DNA of 9,636 bases from Eubacteriales Family XIII. Incertae Sedis bacterium (GTDB taxonomy: Bacteria > Bacillota_A > Clostridia > Peptostreptococcales > Anaerovoracaceae), in the NCBI GenBank assembly GCA_031278145.1, contig JAITLA010000144.1:1-9636 (forward strand), read 5' to 3'. Positions within the stretch are counted from its first letter, which is position 1. The number at the start of each line of letters is the position of its first letter. Both the position numbers and the translations under genes were made by a program. Under the pieces are notes generated by a model that did not search any database, was not told the origin of the DNA, and saw only the letters and a program-made list of their open reading frames with translations. Of this stretch, positions 7,079 through 9,636 are shown in pieces.

Positions 7079-7108
7079 ATAGTATCACAGCTCCCCGCCG
7101 CCTGTCAA
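7079..7108 (-). promoter_or_regulatory. SigA-type promoter of the six-gene operon
   Basis: On the minus strand a perfect TTGACA (7108-7103) is followed either by TG-T-GATACT (extended -10 at 7086-7081, 16-base spacer) or by TACTAT (7084-7079, 18-base spacer). Two runs of seven A (7112-7118 and 7130-7136 on the minus strand) lie just upstream and could act as an UP element. Transcription should start near 7070-7074, leaving a leader of about 50 bases before the lipoprotein gene. Confidence 0.7.
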
Positions 7109-7144
7109 ATGTTTTTTTGCATCGCTGTGTTTTTTTCCGGACGC

Positions 7145-7165
7145 GCCCGCCGCTTTGCGCCGGGC
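7145..7165. other. GC-rich hairpin upstream of the operon promoter
   Basis: The arms GCCCG and CGGGC, then CGC and GCG around a TTT loop, with one C-C (or G-G) mismatch, form a strong stem 37 bases upstream of the -35 box. There is no T tract in either direction next to it, so it is not an evident terminator. Its role is unknown. Apart from it and the A tracts, I see no gene or named element in 7109-7230. Confidence 0.3.
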
Positions 7166-7230
7166 ATGAGCAATCCCCGGCCTATGGAAGAAAGGCAAGC
7201 ACCGCCCGCTTGACCCTGTTTTCGCACAAC

Positions 7231-7266
7231 AAAAAAATCCGCGGAATTTTAATTTTCCACGGATTT
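7231..7266 (-). terminator. Intrinsic terminator of the chemoreceptor gene
   Basis: On the minus strand, 12-base arms (7266-7255 and 7246-7235) pair with a single G-U wobble around an 8-base loop, followed by seven T residues (7237-7231). This is a textbook factor-independent terminator for transcripts arriving from the chemoreceptor gene. It lies 270 bases past that gene's stop codon because a MITE-like element has inserted between them. It also insulates the operon promoter downstream. Confidence 0.85.
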
Positions 7267-7271
7267 CAACA
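7263..7271. repeat. Left copy of 9-bp flanking direct repeat (target-site duplication)
   Basis: ATTTCAACA here is repeated exactly at 7436-7444, immediately outside the two ends of the MITE-like element. The match continues two bases (GA) in each copy, so the duplication could be 9 to 11 bases. The left copy's first four bases are also part of the terminator stem. Confidence 0.65.
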
Positions 7272-7435
7272 GAGGTCACTGAAAAAGTCGGCATTGGGCG
7301 CAGAACACATGGGGACGGTTCATTTGTGTAACACATACAATGTTGGAATTGCGCGATTTACGGACATGGGCCACAGTGCCAAACCTGCCCAATACACAAA
7401 GGAACCGTCCCCGTGTGTACTTTGTCAGTGACCTC
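7272..7435. mobile_element. MITE-like 164-bp non-coding element with terminal inverted repeats
   Basis: The ends match as inverted repeats: GAGGTCACTGAAAAAGT (7272-7288) against the reverse complement of 7419-7435, with 16 of 17 bases identical. Immediately outside lie 9-base direct repeats ATTTCAACA (7263-7271 and 7436-7444), as expected from a transposition event. Inside is a second pair of 27-base arms (7303-7329 and 7394-7420, 24 of 27 matching) centred on GGGGACGGTTC/GAACCGTCCCC-like sequence, so almost the whole element can fold into one long hairpin. There is no convincing coding frame. It must be moved in trans by an unlinked transposase. The 9-bp duplication fits IS4-type enzymes among others, and an IS4-like fragment lies at 1-528, but no end sequences are shared within this window. 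Confidence 0.7.
7303..7420. repeat. Imperfect palindrome with GGGGACGGTTC arms inside the MITE-like element
   Basis: The arms are 7303-7329 and 7394-7420, with 24 of 27 bases matching in inverted orientation and a central 64 bases between them. The core GGGGACGGTTC and its complement GAACCGTCCCC belong to a motif I recall as repeated in intergenic DNA of many Clostridia and other bacteria. Copy number in this genome cannot be seen from one window. Confidence 0.6.
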
Positions 7436-7444
7436 ATTTCAACA
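7436..7444. repeat. Right copy of 9-bp flanking direct repeat (target-site duplication)
   Basis: This is an exact second copy of ATTTCAACA directly outside the right terminal inverted repeat. Joining the sequence across the element at this repeat restores an unbroken chemoreceptor 3' region leading into the terminator. Confidence 0.65.
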
Positions 7445-7490
7445 GACCGGGTTTTCGTTATTGGATGTGGGACGCCAAGGGCGCACGCCC

Positions 7491-7521
7491 CCGGACCGCG
7501 GCGCGAAACCTTACGGTCCGG
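7491..7521 (-). other. GC-rich hairpin just after the chemoreceptor stop codon
   Basis: Perfect 8-base arms CCGGACCG and CGGTCCGG (7491-7498 and 7514-7521) flank a 15-base loop, starting 15 bases after the TGA. A second small stem (GGGCG-CA-CGCCC, 7479-7490) adjoins it. There is no T tract, so these are more likely mRNA 3'-end stabilisers than terminators. Confidence 0.3.
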
Positions 7522-7536
7522 AGGCGGTGCGGGGGC

Positions 7537-9546
7537 TCAGCGCTCCTGCCGGCCCGGAAGCAGGATCCGCCGCGCGTCCGCGCCCTCTGTGTACTTGAAT
7601 TGCCGGATCGACAGCATCAGCTTTTCCGCCTCGGCCGACAGCTGCTCCGCGGCGGCCGCGCATTCCTCCGATACGGCCGCGTTCGCGTCCACGACGCTGT
7701 TGATCTGTCCGGTCTGCTCGTTCAGAAGCAATATTTCCGACATCTGCTCCTTCATCGCGACGCTCACCTCACCGACCAGGCTCGCGTTGTTGTCTATCGC
7801 GCCGATGATCGTGCGGAAGGATTCGCTCGTTTGGTTCGCGATCCGCGTGCCTTCTGACGCCTTCGATATCGTGTCCTCGATAAGCGCGGTCGTTTCGCTC
7901 ACCGCCGCCGCGCTGCGCCCCGCCAGCGTGCGCACCTCGTCCGCGACGACGGCGAAGCCCTTGCCGTGCTGCCCCGCTCTGGCGGCCTCCACGGCCGCGT
8001 TGAGCGCCAGTATGTTCGTCTGGAACGCGATATCCTCTATGGTCTTGATCACCCTCGATATGTTGGACGACGACTCGCCGATTTCATTGACCGCCACTAT
8101 CATGTCGGCCATGTATTCCGCGCCCTTCTTGGCGTTCTCGGCTATCTGCATGCTCACGACGTTCGTTTCATTCGTCTTTTTCTCGTTGGCGCCGATCTTT
8201 TGCGCCATCGCGGCGATGGTCCCCGAGAGCTCCTGCATGGCCGCAGCCTGCTCCGTCGCGCCTTGCGCGAGGGTTTGCGCGCTGTTTGCGATCTGATCCG
8301 AACCGGAGGATACCGTCCGCGACGCGGTGGCGATGCCCGCGACAAAGCCATTCAGGTTTTCGCTGAGGCGGCTTAACGAATTGCCGATCACGTCCTCGTC
8401 GGAGCGGACGGGTATCCGCGCCGTGAGATCGCCGCCCGCGATGCTTTCCGTGGCCACCGCCTGTTCCTTTATGCAGGCGGCCATTCGCAGGAAGGAGTCC
8501 GTAAGGCTGCCTATTTCATCGTTGCTGCGCTTCACCAGTGCGACGTCCGCGCTCCCCTCGGCCAACGAATCCGCGGCCTGCGTCAGCTCCGTGATCGGCT
8601 GCGCGATCATCTTCCGCACCAAGGTTCCGATCAAGACGAAGGAAAGCAGCGCAACGACAAGCAGCAGGACCGCGCTGATCATCATCAGGCGATAGATGGG
8701 CGCCTCGACGACGCCGGTGGGTATGGCGGTGTAGAGCTTCCAGCCGGACGCGTCTATGGTCTTCACGGAATAATAATCCTCGTCGCCCAAAATGCCTTCG
8801 AACTTCATGCGGCTCCCGTCCTCCGCGGTGCGTTCCCACAGCGGCGCGAAACGGCCGCCCTCTATCGCCTGCAATTTCATGAACACATCGTTTTCATCCG
8901 GCGGATAAGCGTGATCCGGAAAGACCAGAATGGAGCCGGACGCGTCCGTCATGAAGGCGTAGCTGCCCTCGCCCACATTCGTTTCGTTGACGATCTTCGC
9001 CAAATCCTCGATCATGATGTCGGTGCCCACGACCCCGCGCATCACGCCGTTCTGCGTGACGGTGCTCGAAACCGTCATGCAAAGCTGTTTCGTTTCCGTG
9101 TCCGTGTAGAGATTGGTAACGACGACGTTTCCGGGGTCCGTAAGCGCCTGCGTGTACCATGGCCGGTCGGTGGACAACCATCCGCCGGCGTAGTCGGGCG
9201 CGATGTCCGTCGCAAACACGCCGTACCCGTCGGGAAAGCCCATATAAACGTCGTAGTTTTGTGGGTTGTTCGCCAAATGCGACTTCGCGGCGAGCAACAG
9301 CGCTTCGTCGGATTGGCCGCCGCGAACGGCCCACTCGACGGCGAGGGCTTTTATATAGGACTTCTGCACCTCGAGCCAAGCGTCGATCCGTTCGGCCTCC
9401 TCGGCGGTCTTCTGCGCGATCCTATTCAAGGATTCTTCCATAAGAGAGGTCTTGAGCAAAAATATACCCGTACCCGCTATCAATCCCATGCCCACAAGGG
9501 AAATCAGCAAGACCACAACCAAAATTTTCGTGCCAATGCGTTTCAT
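7537..9546 (-). CDS. Methyl-accepting chemotaxis protein with double-Cache (dCache_1) sensor
   Basis: This 669-residue membrane chemoreceptor has TM1 at about 8-31, an extracellular dCache_1-like domain at about 35-285, TM2 at about 287-310, HAMP at about 311-363, and a second HAMP-like stretch (GGDLTARIPVRSDEDVIGNSL) to about 405. A coiled-coil signalling domain follows, with the highly conserved hairpin tip at about 503-541 (EDIAFQTNILALNAAVEAA, then HGKGFAVVADEVRTLA). The tip binds CheA and CheW. In the membrane-distal Cache module, Arg128, Trp130, Tyr131, Tyr147 and Asp176 fit the amino-acid-binding motif known from PctA-type dCache_1 receptors, but Trp123 stands where the first Tyr is usual. 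This suggests an amino-acid or related amine ligand. The ATG at 9546 is chosen with GGGAG about 10 bases upstream; a GTG at 9555 abuts that site. No CheR-tethering pentapeptide is seen at the C terminus. It has its own terminator, so it is not in the six-gene operon. Confidence 0.95.
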   Translation of the reverse strand: MKRIGTKILVVVLLISLVGMGLIAGTGIFLLKTSLMEESLNRIAQKTAEEAERIDAWLEVQKSYIKALAVEWAVRGGQSDEALLLAAKSHLANNPQNYDVYMGFPDGYGVFATDIAPDYAGGWLSTDRPWYTQALTDPGNVVVTNLYTDTETKQLCMTVSSTVTQNGVMRGVVGTDIMIEDLAKIVNETNVGEGSYAFMTDASGSILVFPDHAYPPDENDVFMKLQAIEGGRFAPLWERTAEDGSRMKFEGILGDEDYYSVKTIDASGWKLYTAIPTGVVEAPIYRLMMISAVLLLVVALLSFVLIGTLVRKMIAQPITELTQAADSLAEGSADVALVKRSNDEIGSLTDSFLRMAACIKEQAVATESIAGGDLTARIPVRSDEDVIGNSLSRLSENLNGFVAGIATASRTVSSGSDQIANSAQTLAQGATEQAAAMQELSGTIAAMAQKIGANEKKTNETNVVSMQIAENAKKGAEYMADMIVAVNEIGESSSNISRVIKTIEDIAFQTNILALNAAVEAARAGQHGKGFAVVADEVRTLAGRSAAAVSETTALIEDTISKASEGTRIANQTSESFRTIIGAIDNNASLVGEVSVAMKEQMSEILLLNEQTGQINSVVDANAAVSEECAAAAEQLSAEAEKLMLSIRQFKYTEGADARRILLPGRQER

Positions 9547-9564
9547 AATCGTCACACTCCCAAG

Positions 9565-9597
9565 AAAGAAAAACTGCGCCCGATGCCGGGCCGCAGT
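9565..9597 (-). terminator. Terminator-like hairpin immediately upstream of the chemoreceptor
   Basis: On the minus strand the arms 9597-9587 and 9582-9573 (ACTGCG/CGCAGT plus CCCG/CGGG, one bulged base, 4-base loop) are followed by TTTTTCTTTC. This is a good intrinsic-terminator shape, yet it ends only about 20 bases before the chemoreceptor start codon and overlaps the approach to its GGGAG site. It either ends an upstream gene outside the window or sits in the chemoreceptor's own leader as an attenuator. I see no convincing promoter between it and the gene. Confidence 0.6.
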
Positions 9598-9636
9598 CCG
9601 TTTCTACCGCTATGATTTCAGTTTAAAGGATAGTCA

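Noticed and set aside
7085..7336. 83-residue minus-strand open frame across the intergenic region
   Set aside because: It passes through the repeat element, the terminator and the promoter, and has no ribosome binding site. The TNEPSPCVL-like start is translated repeat DNA.
7340..8296. 318-residue plus-strand open frame
   Set aside because: It begins in the MITE-like element and runs antisense to the conserved chemoreceptor signalling domain.
9598..9630. Possible flagellar sigma-28 promoter (TAAA, then GCGGTAGA) before the chemoreceptor
   Set aside because: The spacer is about 11 bases rather than about 15 and the -10 match is weak.
1..9636. CRISPR array, tRNA, rRNA or riboswitch
   Set aside because: No regularly spaced repeats, cloverleaf or known aptamer core was seen on either strand by eye.

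Overview
The window comes from a bacterium, most likely an uncultured or anaerobic Firmicute of the Clostridia type. The grounds are strong AGGAGG-like ribosome binding sites, a lipoprotein-type solute-binding protein, GTG starts, an intrinsic terminator with a T tract, and a soluble iron-sulfur/molybdopterin enzyme typical of anaerobes. Coding DNA is visibly GC-rich and the intergenic control regions are AT-rich. This taxonomic reading is inference.

All genes lie on the minus strand, so transcription runs from high to low coordinates. (a) 7537-9546 is a membrane chemoreceptor with a double-Cache sensor, preceded by a terminator-like hairpin (9565-9597) and followed by an intrinsic terminator (7231-7266). 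(b) Between its stop codon and that terminator sits a roughly 164-bp MITE-like element (7272-7435) with 17-bp terminal inverted repeats and 9-bp flanking direct repeats. (c) A promoter with a perfect TTGACA -35 box (7079-7108) and a 21-bp palindrome just downstream (7048-7068) precede a compact six-gene operon. (d) The operon encodes an amino-acid ABC importer (lipoprotein 6130-7023, permease 5335-6087, ATPase 4617-5369), a MalY/PatB-type PLP C-S lyase (3344-4531), a molybdopterin oxidoreductase catalytic subunit (1248-3338) and its four-cluster ferredoxin partner (718-1251). Gaps are short or negative (4-bp and 35-bp overlaps; 5-, 42- and 85-bp gaps). (e) 1-528 is the front part of an IS4-like transposase, broken by a frameshift at its first catalytic-Asp region and cut by the window edge.

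The most interesting reading is that the six genes form one pathway: import of a (probably sulfur-containing) amino acid, C-S bond cleavage by the PLP enzyme, and a redox step by a cytoplasmic Mo/W enzyme. That enzyme has no Tat signal and no membrane anchor. Its probable metal ligand is Cys142, which recalls polysulfide/thiosulfate reductases more than Ser-ligated DMSO reductase. Candidate substrates are cystine, S-sulfocysteine or an S-oxidised cysteine or methionine derivative. The pathway assignment is inference; the individual family calls are firm.
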